64,000 nucleotides of DNA. Origin: Hyaloperonospora brassicae (lineage: Eukaryota > Oomycota > Peronosporomycetes > Peronosporales > Peronosporaceae). Within the stretch, counting starts at the first letter, position 1. Every line of letters starts with the position of its first letter. Positions 47,491 to 59,480 of this stretch are shown here, one piece after another. The translations under genes and the position numbers were made by a program. The notes under the pieces were generated by a model. That model worked only from the letters and a program-made list of their open reading frames with translations. It was not told the origin of the DNA and made no database searches. Location of the stretch: the NCBI GenBank assembly GCA_947650285.1, contig CANTFL010001487.1, forward strand, positions 62,001-126,000. The letters run 5' to 3'.

Positions 47491-47880
47491 ATGCTTCCTC
47501 CTCCCGAGGTTGAGTATGCCAGTCGAGAGCAACTTATGGACAATGTGCAGACGTTCTTACGTGGCCAAGGCCATGCTGTTACGATTAAAAGTTTGATTGC
47601 AGGAAAGCGTATTTACCTTGAATGTGATCGAGGTGCCGTAAACGTACCAACGGTTGGAAAAGAGTGCCAACACCAGACCAGCTCACGCCGAATTTATCGC
47701 CCGTTCCTTTCAAGTGGTATTTTATCAAAAAAAGGGGTAATTGGAAGTTAGCCGTGATGAATGGATGCCACAATTACGAGCCGTCACTCCATCCGTCCGG
47801 TCATTCGACTCCATCGCGGCTTTGACCTTTTTGCCTATGTCGGTGCCAGCACCTACAGCAGCGCGCAAGATTTCACTCGT
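47491..47880 (+). pseudogene. FAR1/MULE-type DNA-binding domain fragment
   Basis: Two joined frames carry a pattern I recognise from the FAR1-like (WRKY-GCM1 fold) DNA-binding domain at the N-terminus of Mutator-like transposases. The frame at 47491 reads PPPEVEYASREQLMDNVQTF, then GHAVTIKS and IYLECDRGA. After a frame change near 47735 come GNWKLAVMNGCHNYEPSLHP and SGHSTPSRL, ending at a stop near 47822. The family pattern is ...CDRGG...RxTGCPF...W.L.V...HNH.PS..., with two cysteines and two histidines binding zinc. Here CDRG and HNY are visible, but the GCPF cysteine is replaced by arginine (RPF at about 47700) and the last histidine by tyrosine. The domain is thus probably dead. No DDE transposase core follows. 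Confidence 0.75.
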
Positions 47881-47934
47881 GGCCAAGTGGCAGAGAAAGT
47901 ACTCGTCTATGTCCAACGGCGATTGAGTACCTTG

Positions 47935-47996
47935 TATATATAAGATTTTGAAGGAAGGGTTTGAATCTAAAGAAAAGGGTTGTGAATTTAGCAATG
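47935..47996 (-). repeat. Right TIR of DNA transposon 2
   Basis: Inverted partner of 47273-47335. The flanking bases do not show a clear 9-bp target duplication of the kind MULEs usually make. Confidence 0.85.
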
Positions 47997-50900
47997 TCCT
48001 ATATTTATTCAAGAAATTGGCGTTTTTTGACGATAAAGTATAATAATAAAAGAGTTATCTAGATGCTCTGCTACAATAATTGCATGTACAGCATCTAAAT
48101 TCGTTTTGTCTAGAGAGGTGCCATTAAAGTTGGCACAAACTTAAAGTACAGTAACGAATAGAATACATATAGAATCCAAATGGGCTGGAAAAAATAAACA
48201 AGTATTGGTATTTACTATTATATCTGTACAATACAAATATGCAACATCAGTTAAAAAAGCTGAACATTGACTTTGGCTCAAACATGATTTCACTTTATAC
48301 CGGCTAATTTGAAGATAGCATTATTTATCTGGTATCGTAAGGTATAACATAGATGTTTCGTATTGCCTTTTCTAGATAATGTTATATTGTTTAGGTTGTA
48401 ATAGTACGGAGTGCTCCGTATTCTAAAGAAGTAATTATTTTTTTTCACATCAACGTCTTCGACGTAAGATGATGAGTAATATATGATATTTCTAGACATA
48501 TACGTTCTTAAAAATTAATATACCAATTGTGTCATAATATTAAAATCTGTAGCACGCTATATACTCTGCTATCATGAAGATGCATGTTATATTAATATGC
48601 AGGTTGCATTAGTTGCATTACCTCATGATACCCAAGCATTTCCAGATATATATTGTAGATGGCCAAGCTGAATAGATGGCTAAAAAATCAACTATTGGTG
48701 TCAGCCTATAAATGAATATGACGAGTCCGATATCTATTTACACAGTCATACCAAATTCCGTATATTTCTCTACGGATTACGTATATATCGATATTACCCT
48801 CGTGTGTTCAAATCTATATTCGCTATACAACTAATACATGCTAAGTATTGTGTCTGTTGAGACTGCTTGTACGGCCTAATTAAGGTGCGCAGTGCATGAT
48901 GATATGTTACGGTCCGAACAAGAAATACATATATCGGTCGTAAAAATCGCAAACTATTTAAAATTATTATATATCTATCAATTTAGAACAAAATAATACT
49001 ACTGTTATCTAAAATATAATTTCTGCTAGCTTTAGGAGCCAGCAATGTCAATTGAGTCCGTAAGTAGTCTCTACATTATCTTGTTGAAGTACCTATCGAA
49101 GCATAACGCCTTGGCGAGTTTCGTTCATAGATTATATTGTATCTACCGTATAAAAATATTACAAAGGTCAAGCTTTTTACGCCGTTTACCTGAAAAAGAT
49201 TTTGAATTTATCCATAACTTAATTTCTGTAAATTCAATATCTTCGGTTTTAATTAGAATGTCAATACGATCGAAATCTATGTATTATGTACTCAAGTCAA
49301 ATTCAATCACGCATTTACCGAAATTTTACAAACCTTATATGCTCGGGCAGTGTCGTTTGAATAATTTCGCGATCCAATTCTTCTATTATCGCTCGATAGA
49401 CAAATATCGACACGAACTTCATTAAAGTTCGTGTCGGTAGTTGCACATTTTGCTTTCACCACATACGCGGTCTCGCTCTTCGTGATTACTACTTCTGATG
49501 TAATAAAAGTTTGAAAAAAACAACTTAATTATTTGTCCTACGATTACACTCATGCGATCGTGGTGATGCGTATAAGGATAGTTATATATCCTGGATCTTC
49601 TTTCCGACGTTTTCCGCATTCAAAACTTAAAAGCTGAATGTATTTGCCGCTTGACCTATCAAGCCGCACCTGGCTTTTCATACTATCCACCAAGTATCTC
49701 CGGCGTCCGATTGCAGCTAAATTATTTATTTAAACGTTTTCTATTGCCAAAATGCGAAATAAATTGACTTATTTAGTTCACGGTATTTTGAAGGTGGGAA
49801 ACAAAAAACTTTATTGTGTGCGACAGCGACACATCTGACCATAGAACAAGGCTTACTACATGTGTCAAAAAATTATATGTTTTGATTCGAATAACGATAA
49901 GTTTCATATATTTATAGGCTACTTTTACTGCAATGTAATATTTAATGATTTTTATCGCGTCGCCACTTCGCAAATGCTGCCCAATTCACGTGGCGGTCAA
50001 TTTTATAGTTTTCGGACCACAATCGCACATGCCGTTTTGGACTTGCGAACACGTACAACAACTTCACAATTAAATTTTGATCGATATTTATACGGTAATG
50101 CCTAACCCATTTGTACGTTTTGCGTCTTTTTTACGATCAAGATCTTGATTCATATATCTCATGCGATACGAAGCTGCCAAAAAATCGAGGCCTCTCCACT
50201 ACTGAAACTAAGTAATTTTCGCCTTTGTTATGCCGTTCATTCACAACATGATTATTGCCTGTCTGTGCTAAACTATTCCGTTTGCGATAGTTCATATCCT
50301 TTTTCAAACGCGTGTGGATAAACAATCGGCTTTTTTTGGGTCCCTTTATCTATATTCGCCGCTGGTTTGACGTATATGTTTTAATCGTTACATACGTTCA
50401 ATCAAAAAATACTTGCTGACGTTAATAATATCGATGCTATAAATTGATTGTATGTAAAATCAACGATATGCATAACTCATTCGGCATAGAATAAAACGAG
50501 TATAGACACCTTTAAAATAAATCATGACGATATGTACGGTAAATACTATGTGATTCGGTAAAATGCTAAGTTGTCAGCGTATATGCAACATTCAATCATT
50601 AATTTTTCTTTGGGCAATTTACCGACAGCATATTATAGAAAACGTCGGAATAAGGAATCGATTTCATCGATTTTAAAGGCTCGCTGACCAGTTTTAGCCG
50701 TATATCAAAATTGAAGACAATTCTCAGCTTATTCCTGTATTAAAAATTTCTAGATGCTGTAGTAGACGAATAGAAGCTAGAGATGACCTTTTGCACCTGG
50801 TCAAGCGGTGGCGTTGAAAAAATGACGAATGACGACCTGGTATTATGACGTTTTAATTCGTTAAAAGATCGATAGCGATTTCAGACGGCTTGTATATAAG

Positions 50901-51950
50901 CTTGTCAAATCCTTAGTTGTATTGCCGAAATGATTAAAATCGCCCTCTGTTGATGGCAATTCAATCATATATTACTATCAATGTATCGTCGTTATACAGG
51001 ACTTTGTCTCCAACTACTTAAATTTAAGCCTGAGATATGCGAATCGATAACTCACACTTTTATTTAGTTTTTAGTTTAAGAACCTCAGTTGCGCCTCAAC
51101 TATGCGCTTACACTTTAATTTTAGGTAAACAAAAACTTCTGTATCGATTAATGTATTTAGTTTGTTAATAAGGCTTCCGATGTCCTGTATGACGTTATAT
51201 TGATTGACATATATATCGATACAACGTCATGCATCGATGATGAGTCAACAATATAGTAAGTCAAAGGACGCATTCTTTCAATATTGGACTCTTTCGATGA
51301 CTTTTGCCTGACGCCATATGGGCTATTTTACACAACAGCTAAAACATGCGTGCGACCTTAAAGAACTTTATCAGTAAACAAAGATCAAATATCGTAATGA
51401 AAAGTACGAGGACGACCGACAAAGACCATCAATCTTCATTTTTTGTTGCACGGGAGGCTATTTATGTCCAACTCAGAGCAAACTTTGCAAATTAGGCAGA
51501 GGTGATCGTTTGCACCATACACTGATCGCAATGATAATATAACGGAGATATTTTTGCAAAGAAATTAAACAATTGAATTATCTTGCTAATTATTTGTTCG
51601 TCTATTAGCTGTTCTAACAACCGCAAGCTTCGCATTTTCTTTAAAAGTTACACCAAACTTTGATGTGTCGCAGAGCACTCAGTATTAACCTGCTGGTATC
51701 GTTATGCCGAGGCCATATCAAATGAATTTGCAACGCTCACCTATGATGTCTTCCCAATTAGATTCCGGCTTGGAATTTCACTTCATCGACTCTGGAAAAA
51801 AATAATCAACTAAATCAAGACTGCAAAGCCCCCGTGTATCATCAAATTGTGTTCTTTGATATAAATCCCGAGCACCTTAAGTCTCGTATTCTAAGTCACA
51901 CAGGCAAGTCTATCTGACTTGGCGCTTAATTATATTTTAATGATGCTTTG
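47997..51950. other. AT-rich desert
   Basis: About 4 kb. The longest frame, 126 codons on the plus strand at 49045-49425, starts at an ATG but is rich in I, S, R and Y, as expected of chance translation of AT-rich DNA. It shows no motif. I do not call it a gene, though it is the second-longest frame in the window. Confidence 0.5.
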
Positions 51951-51989
51951 CTTACGTACGCACATAATAGGGATGAATTAATTTATGAT

Positions 51990-52470
51990 TTGTTGGACTG
52001 AGGTTCACAAATTGATGATAGGATCCCGCCTCTCCACTGGCGGCCGGACGACCGAATGTCGGAGCGAATACTCCTTTTTGTGTAATTAGCCTTCCTATTC
52101 TTTCGTACCCGTCTATGGGGCCTGCTGCACGCTTCTTGGTGAATTCTTTAAATGCTGAGATTGACCGGGTTTGGGAAGAGGTCGATCCATGCAAATCTTC
52201 ACGCGATCACACGTAACGTTTAGGTACTCGATATAAGCTACGTAAACTTTAACGAGACCGCTTTGTCCGATACATAGATCTTGATTTACTTGACCTTTTG
52301 ACCACTTGATTCCGTCTCGAGACCATGATCAGTTTCTATTTCTTGCTGTGCCCAGTCGCAGTTGTCTATATGTTTCTAAGAGTCCCGGGAGCACCTAAAT
52401 TATTAATTAAGGTGCGGCACTTGTATTGACGAACGGCGCAACTCTTTTGTTCTGTCGGGATGCCAAATAT
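51990..52470 (-). pseudogene. Copy C of the unidentified dispersed element
   Basis: Minus strand. It aligns by eye with copy A through the leader (GAGTTCAATTTACG and further landmarks near 52420-52510), the coding stretch (GQSGLVKVYVAYIEYLNV in a frame around 52290-52215, matching GQGDLVEIRVTYI of A), GTGAAGATTT..CA, and the end block TTCGGTCGTCCGGCCGCCAG (near 52052-52033; in A, TTCGGTCGTCCGGGCGCCAG). An 80-codon minus-strand frame at 51952-52194 covers the last part, with FKEFTKKRAAGPIDGYERIG. I do not recognise the protein. Relative to A and B it has an inserted or diverged piece with an 11-bp-arm hairpin at 52391-52415. Confidence 0.6.
52391..52415. repeat. Hairpin in the leader of copy C
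   Basis: GCACCTAAATT and AATTAAGGTGC pair over 11 positions with one mismatch around an ATT loop. I do not see this stem in copies A and B. Confidence 0.7.
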
Positions 52471-52644
52471 CTACCCGGGAAAGATGACCAGTGTCTTTAA
52501 ACGTAAATTGAACTCGTTTTAATGCAAGCGAACCATTCAAACAATTCTACGATCTGGCTTATTTTAGCATTAGGCGCTCGCACCGCGTCGTTTGATGAAT
52601 CACTCTGTCTCTTGTACATCGTAGGCTTCTTGACCTATCCCATA

Positions 52645-52830
52645 CCCTTGGGTTGGATCGGAAGTCTCTTATCCGGATTTCCGATAAGTCAAGTATCTTC
52701 TTGATCGAATCTCATTTCTATTATTCCCCTCATGCATCAGATCTCCACTTGCATCGGATCTCTTTTCTATCGGATCTCTTCTCGGATCGGACCCACACCC
52801 AGGTCGGATCCGGAAAAATGTGATCCACCC
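52645..52830 (-). repeat. GATC-rich irregular repeats of copy C
   Basis: On the plus strand the motif CGGATCTCTT or TCGGATC recurs (about 52755-52795), with further GGATCGGA and GGATCCGG. It lies upstream of copy C in its minus-strand direction, the same place as the 19-bp array of A and the GATCGCGATCAAG motifs of B. Confidence 0.6.
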
Positions 52831-52869
52831 ATCCGAACTCCTACCTAATTTAAGTAACAGGATGGCCCT

Positions 52870-55800
52870 TCTTTATCATATCCTTCGCACCATTCTTTGA
52901 TCCTTTTCTCACCAATTGCACTCCGTTCATCACTACATTTATATAACATTTGTAGCTTACTTATTACTGTAACATTGAGACCTCATTATCTGACTCAACA
53001 TTTTATTTAAATAAAATGACGATCGTCGAATCTAATCCTATGAACAATGAAGTTCAATCTCGCGCAACTTCTTCATATACCATACTTTCCTGCCCTGCAA
53101 AAGACCCACTTTATAACATCGGCCTAATGTTATTTCTACACTGTGCGATCTTCTTGTTTTACATAATGACACGCGGCATTGATGCGCTTATTATCGGCAT
53201 ATATGCTGCTATTTCCTATATAAAGAAATGAGCGTAAACTAACGTTCTCGATATTTTATCATCAATAACTTCCGATCGTCTAGGCATACATATCAATATG
53301 AAATGGATAGTAAAAGGCAGCCTTAAGCATTCACAGAGTCAAAATTCCTTTCATTAATAATAAATTTAGGTTTCTTGACATTTTTTAGCCATTCGTATTT
53401 TATTTAATCTTATTAATGCGTGTGGTCTTCACTTAGTAACTCGAGGTCAAGTAAATAATTGCTAAGGCAGATTTGATCGAGAGCATCAATCATGTAAAAC
53501 TTGACAGTGTCTTTCAAGATGAAGAATCTTGGATTAATACTGTTGTAATTCTTATCCTTGGACAATCGCATCACTTTTCGCGCTTGAAGCTTGTTAAATT
53601 CATACAAAACCAATATGTTATTTACATTTGATATTACGGATTGAAAGAAATTTTTCGAATTACATAAGTTTCCAACTAGATAATTTGTAAATTTTTGTCA
53701 TGACAGTCTAATATACACCACACTATAAATATCCTGTGGATTCTTTTACACTTCATCCCTCAATCTAACAAATATTTGGCATCGGTATTCTTCCTTATAG
53801 TAAGTAAAACAATTATTTCAGACCTATCTACCGATTCGTGGATGTAAAAAACATCTCGACCTAAACGCGACTCATATTTACTCTTATTGTAAGTTTTTAT
53901 GACGTAAATTTTTGTGTCAACATGTAAATATATGTCGATATTTAACATATTGTTTAGATAAAATGTAATTAAGTACATTCTATTTTTTCGGCGCTAAGCA
54001 TCATTTGAGTCGTATAAGCTTAGCATATGTAAATTGCCTAGATATACGATCTATATTTGCCCATTCCGATCGTCGTCATTACATTACAGATTATGTTTTG
54101 CTGTTGGATATAATTAGCTGCAATTATTCTATCTTGTGTATATATTTACGACGTGTAATCAGGCTATAGTCGCGCTAGAGACATTTTGTAAAACAGTCGA
54201 CACTTCTGCTGCAAGTTTTCAACATTGTAGGACATAAAATTTAGCCGCGAGATGAGCACTGTAACGATACAACATATACATTTAGCATGAAAGAAGCATC
54301 CCTAAACTAATACTAAACGTATATTTACACTTGCAACACGGGCAGCCCGAGAAGACTAATATAAACCTCAATTATCAAAATTTCCTAATTGTGAATAATA
54401 ATGATAAAAAATATTATGTCAACGATGTCCTCGGGACAGCTGTAAACTATTTGCAACATCTCCACCCCTATATAGTTTGTAACATATCAACTCTTTCTCA
54501 ATATACTCTACGCCCCCACGTTTCTACATAATTTGTAATCAATCGATTCATAATAACCATATACAGTAAAATGATTGATTACGTGTCTAAACTGAATTCA
54601 TTACCGCGATATACACTTGTCAAATAGATCACACTAATGAATTCTGCCTTATCGGTAGAAGACATGTCGAACTGTACACATCGACAGTTATGAAACGGAT
54701 AACATCAAACCTAGTTTCACTCCTTGTAGATTCGCAAATGGGCGATCCTTCCGACTTTTCATTCGTTTTCAATTCTTTAACTCCACCACTTATGTCAAAG
54801 TAGGGTCTCCGACAAATTTTCCGATTTCTTGTTCTTGCGCTACAAACAGAATTATAGTGATACTTCGGTGGTTTGTTTGTAACATTAAATAGCTAAAAAA
54901 TGTCCGATGATATTCTTGTGCATATTTAAAAGATGAACTTTCGATGCATCATTCCTATCAGTACGACCTTTTATACGTATGTGCCAAACCATTCTACCGT
55001 TAAGTATGCTAAATAGATAAGGCAATGATACATGTGCGGCAAAAACTTGATTACTTATAGATTTTTATTGGCTAAAAGATAAAATTTATGAGACCAAGGA
55101 TTATGTTTTATTTATGTGTAGTAGCTTCAGGCATGTAGCTAATAGTGCTGCGCTCAATACTGCAAACAGTGCGTCCAAAACTCGCCAAGTTAATTGTTAG
55201 TAAAGGAGCTACATCGATATTAGACGTAGATTATCGTTTTGGACTATAAAATTCAACAAAGTTTTTCTGACGCGATTGTAAGTGGTATGAGTGTGGACTT
55301 CAAGAGATATGCAATATAGTCATAATCTTACACTGTAATATATGTCATAAACTTGTGTTGGTTCTTTCGATACATAAATTACAAGTTCCGCGTCAGGTTA
55401 TGCTTCATCATTGATCTGATCGCTCGATTCCAGAAAAAATCTTATTTTTGTTTGCACACCATAAGACATGCATTCCTCTCAATGCGAAAGCAAGAAGTCA
55501 GACATGGACCTAGTACAATATTTTGATGTAACGCTTCACTTACACCAAAACTTCTAATATTAGATGTTACTGAATCGTTTGCGATGGCTGGTAACGTACG
55601 AGGAGCACCGGCTTTTGCGACCGGGTAAATATGTAAATTAGACCTGATACCTAAATTTATAAAATCCATACGATCGATCGCGAAACTGACAAAAATGTAT
55701 TATATAAATGAATTTAAATGGATACGTATTCAATAACACAAATAACCTACGCTTAGGAATACGATGAGCCGCTTTTAGTAATATAATCTACTTGGCTTTC

Positions 55801-57100
55801 AAAATAACTATGAATACTCATATTGAAATATTCTACGGTGTACATTTGCATTTGCCCGCTGATACCTTTGCTTACACCCTTAATATATATCCTTTACAGC
55901 CTAAAACTGAAATGAAAAATCTTTTATAACGTCGATTGAGCCTTCAATTTTTTCACACCAAACTTAACTATTATAAAGCTTCTCTGCATGACTCAGATAA
56001 TTGTTCTAAGTTCTATGTAATTTTAAACAATATGCAAGCGCTTTTTAATTTAAAGCGGTAATTATAGCTAAGTTTCGGAAATGATGAAATATCAATTTAA
56101 TGCCAATGTACCTCACAATGCACTTATTTCATAGGTGAGATTAAATTTTGCTGCGCGATACCTCTGCGTGATCATATGAATATTAAGGGTATGTGTATGG
56201 TTGATCGAAAAAAGTGCGACTAAAGTTAGATCTCCTATTGTTTGATGACAGCAATACAAAAAATGGTATTCCAAATAGTTACAACGATTCGGATCGTAAT
56301 CAATAGAAGCGCTTATTTTGCCCTACGGATTTCGCCAGCAAGTCAATCGCCGCTTTAGTTCCAACACATAATCATAATTAACTTCTTTGGTCGACATTTG
56401 ATATTGCTTTCCTCATTGCCAAATGCCACAACTATATTAATTCGGTATTAAAAGTCATGCACATCACTCTTTGTCTGATCGCGCGTAAAGAATGAAGGAA
56501 TTACATAAAATCCCCAAATATAGTTTTAAATCAATTTTATCGTATTAATCTTGATATTCAGATCGATCGTAAAGGTAAAATTATAGATCATACGATCTCA
56601 ATTCTATTTTTATAAATGGTTGTACCATTTACCCTCTACATCTAAGCAACCAATGCGATTTTACATACTGATAATCTTTAGACGTTCACCCACTTCCATT
56701 TAGGAAATACGTAAAACCACTTTTTCACTCAGCTTTTTCCTGCGGGCAAAAAGAAGCCAGCCGTCCTTTTATAACAATGAATTATAAATTATTCCGGTAA
56801 AATAAATCTGCATTCTCTCGTTTTTTCATTCAAATTATTCATTTTTATCAATTGTTTAACGTCTTTTATAAAAAGGAAAGGTTACCAGCCGTGCACATAT
56901 GTTTAAAAAAAGAACTGCATCAGTCGCACCATAGACCTATAACGCACTGAGTATACGTAATTATGCCATGCAAATTAATGTAATATAAAATCGATATATG
57001 AAAAATCGTTGACACCTGACATTTTAATAACCAAATCTGTACATTTTTACATTAAATAAATTAATACGTCAATGTCCTTCCAACATATGTATTACAACTT
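52870..57100. other. AT-rich desert
   Basis: About 4.2 kb. The longest open frames are 66-76 codons, with no motif or shared repeat seen. Confidence 0.6.
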
Positions 57101-59480
57101 TAAGGTTATGCGTCTTCGCTGAAGAAAAAACGTGTAGGAAAGACACATTATCGTCTCCACAGTGCGCTATACGCACGACAAAGAAGACAGACTTCATTGA
57201 GCAGAGATATTTGTGCTGGCTTGATAGCAATGGTGCGATTCGTGCACTTTCCCTATCTAACGCGGATGACCGATTGAACGGATCTCTGATGTCAAATGTA
57301 GGGGAATATGTTCTTCTTTAGGCTAACAAACTTATTTTACTCTCTGCGCTATATTTATGCAGACGTATAGCTACCATCGTGGGCAGCAAAAATAGATCTC
57401 GACGCATCTGACCTTTTGAGAAGTGCACCAACAAGGCTAGGAATACACGATCGCTGCCACTTAAGATTAAAACGCAATTATAAGCTTTACGTGGGGTGCC
57501 TCCGCCAGTTTTGTATGTACCAATATTAATTATACTTAAGGGTCATCTTCATCCGGCGATAAATATAGACTCGCCTTTAGGACACATCTTCATTGGACTC
57601 TCGAGGTCGGTACTCAGAAGTGTAGTCTGGTCGCGCACGTAAAGACACGCTCCGCACAACAAGAAATCCGTCATATGAGCTACTGTCAGTTCGTCAATCG
57701 GGAAATAAATTTACCGCTCATTTAGCATTTATACGAAAGAAACCTCAGCAGAGTACATTTACGTTCGTCGCTGTTCCTCCACACAGTTATTTCAACGATC
57801 GACATCTAATCCGACCTTTGTTCACATCAACGCGCAATTAAGGGACTGCACATTCCATCTCGTGGGCAACAAGTTAATTGTAATACGTTACATCGCACAT
57901 GTCTATCTGTCATCATTCGTATCTGCTTATAAATTAGCGCAATGTTTATCAAGGTCTAGTGAAGCGCGTTTTTAATCGCCGATACGTGAAGGGATTGCGG
58001 ACAAGCCACCTCGCCTTATAAATGAGAAACTTACATCTCATCGACCAATAAAAATTCAAATTCAGCTGAAGGCTAACGTTCTGGACAACGTCGAGCATTT
58101 TACGGAAATCACCTGAAGGATCGGGAGGTCCGCAGGAAACTATATGCTCGATACGCATGTATTTCGTTTGCTATCATAGGTCCTTCGTACATCTCGAGAA
58201 AGATGTGGGCCGTCACGTAGGGTTGATGAGGTCGAATTTTCTCTTTAAAGGTGCAAGCGAACTAGTCAATGCAACTCGGACAGCGATCTTCTCACGAGAG
58301 ACAAGTCGATCCTACTTTTCTCGATCCCCAGGTATTCACACTATGCATCACTTAAACCTTTTTTATACCGGCTGCAAGCAGCAGTAAGGTGGTCAACCCA
58401 GGCCTTACGGCAGGTTAATTCCACACTTGTAATGAGAAATATGAGGTCGACATAAACGATCTAACATTTCGGACACATTATGCGGAACAAAATCGGTGTC
58501 TTATTCAAAATTTATGTTAAACCTAAGTCCAGTGCAGTATTGTTTCGCGTGCACAACCAGACGATGGAGCTATATCGAGCTAAAGAGATAATATTATGCT
58601 CCAATCAGTAGTCATTTCATATCATATCTCCCAAATTCGCCTTATAGGCACCTACGATTGTTCGTAGGTACGAGAAGCATGATGTTGCGGTCCCGCTTCT
58701 TCTGTGTGGGTAATTATAAAGAAAATCGATACAATGAATGACATCCTCACGTCGGTCAGCAGAGATCCGATGACTCAATACAGAGTCACCGGCCATATAT
58801 CACGATGGTTGAAACCATAAAATTTCCCACTTGCATTTTGCGTAAGCGAGGGCGATTGACTCGATCCCATCGCCAATTATTCGGTCTCGTCGGGCACCCA
58901 TAACTTCTCGCGATGTCATAATGTCAAGACCTGGCATTCCAGACTTGACATTGGCATCGTCGTATTTGTAGCCCACAGTTTATTGGCGTTTTAAGCAATT
59001 TTGTTTTGACTTAAATGGAGGATTTGACACAACCGAGTAAACAATCTTCATCAAGTAATCGTTAGTGCGACATTGGACCCTAAATTGCGACAATTTCTGC
59101 AGGAATGTAAACTGCCGATAAATTCCAACCACATACGTCAGCAACGATTAACGTTAAAGGCTTCTTAGTAACAGCACTAGGCGAACGAGCACTTAGTGCT
59201 GCTGCTTTGCTTTAATACTGGCCAGCTGTATGCATTTGTCAAGCCGCGTTCCGGCAGCCTTAGCCGCACATCACATGGACTTCAAAGCGATGAACGTGGT
59301 AGTTAAAAAATCAGCTACATGACTCGACCTTTATTAAACAAAGATTGGTCCAACGGTGACCACTATATCATTCATCGCCCGTCAATCATTCGTTTCATTG
59401 CCCGATGATTATCGAAGAGGTGTTGTGACGTGGCGAGCCTGTTACATTTCGCTGGCACTAATGTGCCAATGTTCATCTTA
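57101..59480. other. Less AT-rich island, unassigned
   Basis: By eye the composition rises in G and C compared with both flanks, as it does over the identified transposons elsewhere in the window. Open frames reach only 69-76 codons (57949-58158 minus, 58157-58387 plus). I searched for gypsy, copia and MULE wording on both strands and found none. It is probably a decayed element I cannot identify. Confidence 0.4.
58920..58952. repeat. 9-bp perfect hairpin
   Basis: AATGTCAAG at 58920-58928 pairs exactly with CTTGACATT at 58944-58952 around a 15-base loop. Confidence 0.6.

Larger units (their letters stand above)
47273..47996. mobile_element. DNA transposon 2 (short, MULE-like) with about 62-bp TIRs
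   Basis: The left TIR 47273-47335 and right TIR 47935-47996 are inverted copies with only a few mismatches (TTGCTAAATT, CCCTTTTC.TTAGATTCA, ACCCTTCCTT.AAAATC). About 0.72 kb in total. The interior carries part of a FAR1/MULE-type zinc-finger protein sequence and no catalytic domain, so this is a non-autonomous, internally deleted element. The coding piece seems to run in frame into the right TIR (VQRRLSTLYI, then a stop at 47941). Confidence 0.8.

Noticed and set aside
49045..49425. 126-codon plus-strand frame as a gene
   Set aside because: Lies in AT-rich desert, with low-complexity composition expected by chance and no motif, homologue or neighbouring signal.
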